Part shown: positions 63,915-64,000 of the stretch, piece by piece | How positions within the stretch are numbered: position 1 is the first letter of the stretch | Layout of the letters: the number at the start of each line of letters is the position of its first letter | DNA from: Micrasema longulum | Taxonomy: Eukaryota > Arthropoda > Insecta > Trichoptera > Brachycentridae | Length of the DNA: 64,000 nt | Assembly: GCA_022494885.1 (NCBI GenBank) | Contig: JAGVSM010002432.1 | Location: 1-64,000 of the forward strand | Direction: 5' to 3' | Position numbers and translations under genes: made by a program | Notes under the pieces: model-generated | The model's input: the letters and a program-made list of their open reading frames with translations, nothing else | The model's database searches: none | Told to the model about the DNA's origin: nothing

Positions 63915-63985
63915 GCACCACAACAGGCCAGGAGGCCTAATTACAGTGGTGAATTACATCACAGAGCACTCAGGCTTGAGAAAAA
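63915..63985 (-). repeat. S5-type SINE tail fragment
   Basis: CACCACAACAGGCCAGGAGG, CCTAATTACAGTGGTGAATT and CAGAGCACTCAGGCTTGAG match 13.29-13.35 kb. GGCCAGGAGGCC is a small palindrome in it. Confidence 0.55.
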
Positions 63986-64000
63986 TCACATTTTAATTTT

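Overview
This window looks like animal, most likely insect, intergenic DNA. It is very AT-rich (about 30% GC by eye) and built almost entirely from transposable elements at different stages of decay. I find no intact host protein-coding gene, rRNA or functional tRNA. Insect origin is inferred from the mix of families (RTE-, L2/CR1- and jockey-like LINEs, tRNA-derived SINEs, Tc1/mariner and hAT elements, Penelope-type hammerheads). A repeat near 56.1 kb has the wording of a block common in moth and butterfly genomes, so Lepidoptera is plausible but not proven.

Names used below. HP: a noncoding hairpin repeat, about 19 copies. S1-S5: tRNA-headed SINEs. FB1 and FB2: foldback elements with terminal inverted repeats (TIRs). 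M1 and M2: TIR elements without coding capacity. T1-T3: recurrent LINE 3' tails. R1 and R2: other interspersed repeats.

Layout. 0.2-2.0 kb: an L2/CR1-like LINE 3' end with a stem-loop tail, abutting a jockey-like reverse transcriptase on the minus strand. 3-12 kb: the first HP copies (one a near-perfect palindrome with a 14-bp target-site duplication, TSD), SINEs S1, S2 and S4, and several LINE C-termini. 12.5-19 kb: two LINE C-termini, three FB1 elements, and a hammerhead-type repeat split by an FB1 and an S2. 19.5-23.5 kb: a second copy of the same L2/CR1-like LINE, RTE ends and another jockey-like remnant. 25-34 kb: M1, M2, HP and R1 repeats and LINE 3' ends. 35-46 kb: an S1 split by FB2, RTE ends, M2, an HP split by a LINE tail, an hAT derivative with a perfect 8-bp TSD, and a mariner-type MITE. 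46.8-47.2 kb: a 5'-truncated, polyadenylated retrocopy of an unidentified mRNA. 48-53 kb: the best hammerhead candidate plus S1, HP and M1. 53.6-55.9 kb: three jockey-like fragments between two direct repeats. 56.4-58.0 kb: a complete but decayed Tc1-like transposon. 58-62.5 kb: dense HP copies, R1, S1 and RTE ends.

Nothing forms an operon or pathway; the relationships are those of nested insertion. The clearest layered loci are 15.8-16.6 kb (FB1 and S2 inside a hammerhead repeat), 31.0-31.7 kb versus 59.2-60.2 kb (empty versus HP-filled R1), 35.1-35.8 kb (FB2 in S1), 40.0-40.7 kb (LINE tail in HP) and 43.0-43.8 kb (LINE tail in hAT). The most unusual signals are the HP family, which combines hairpin structure with 11-14 bp TSDs, and the hammerhead motifs.
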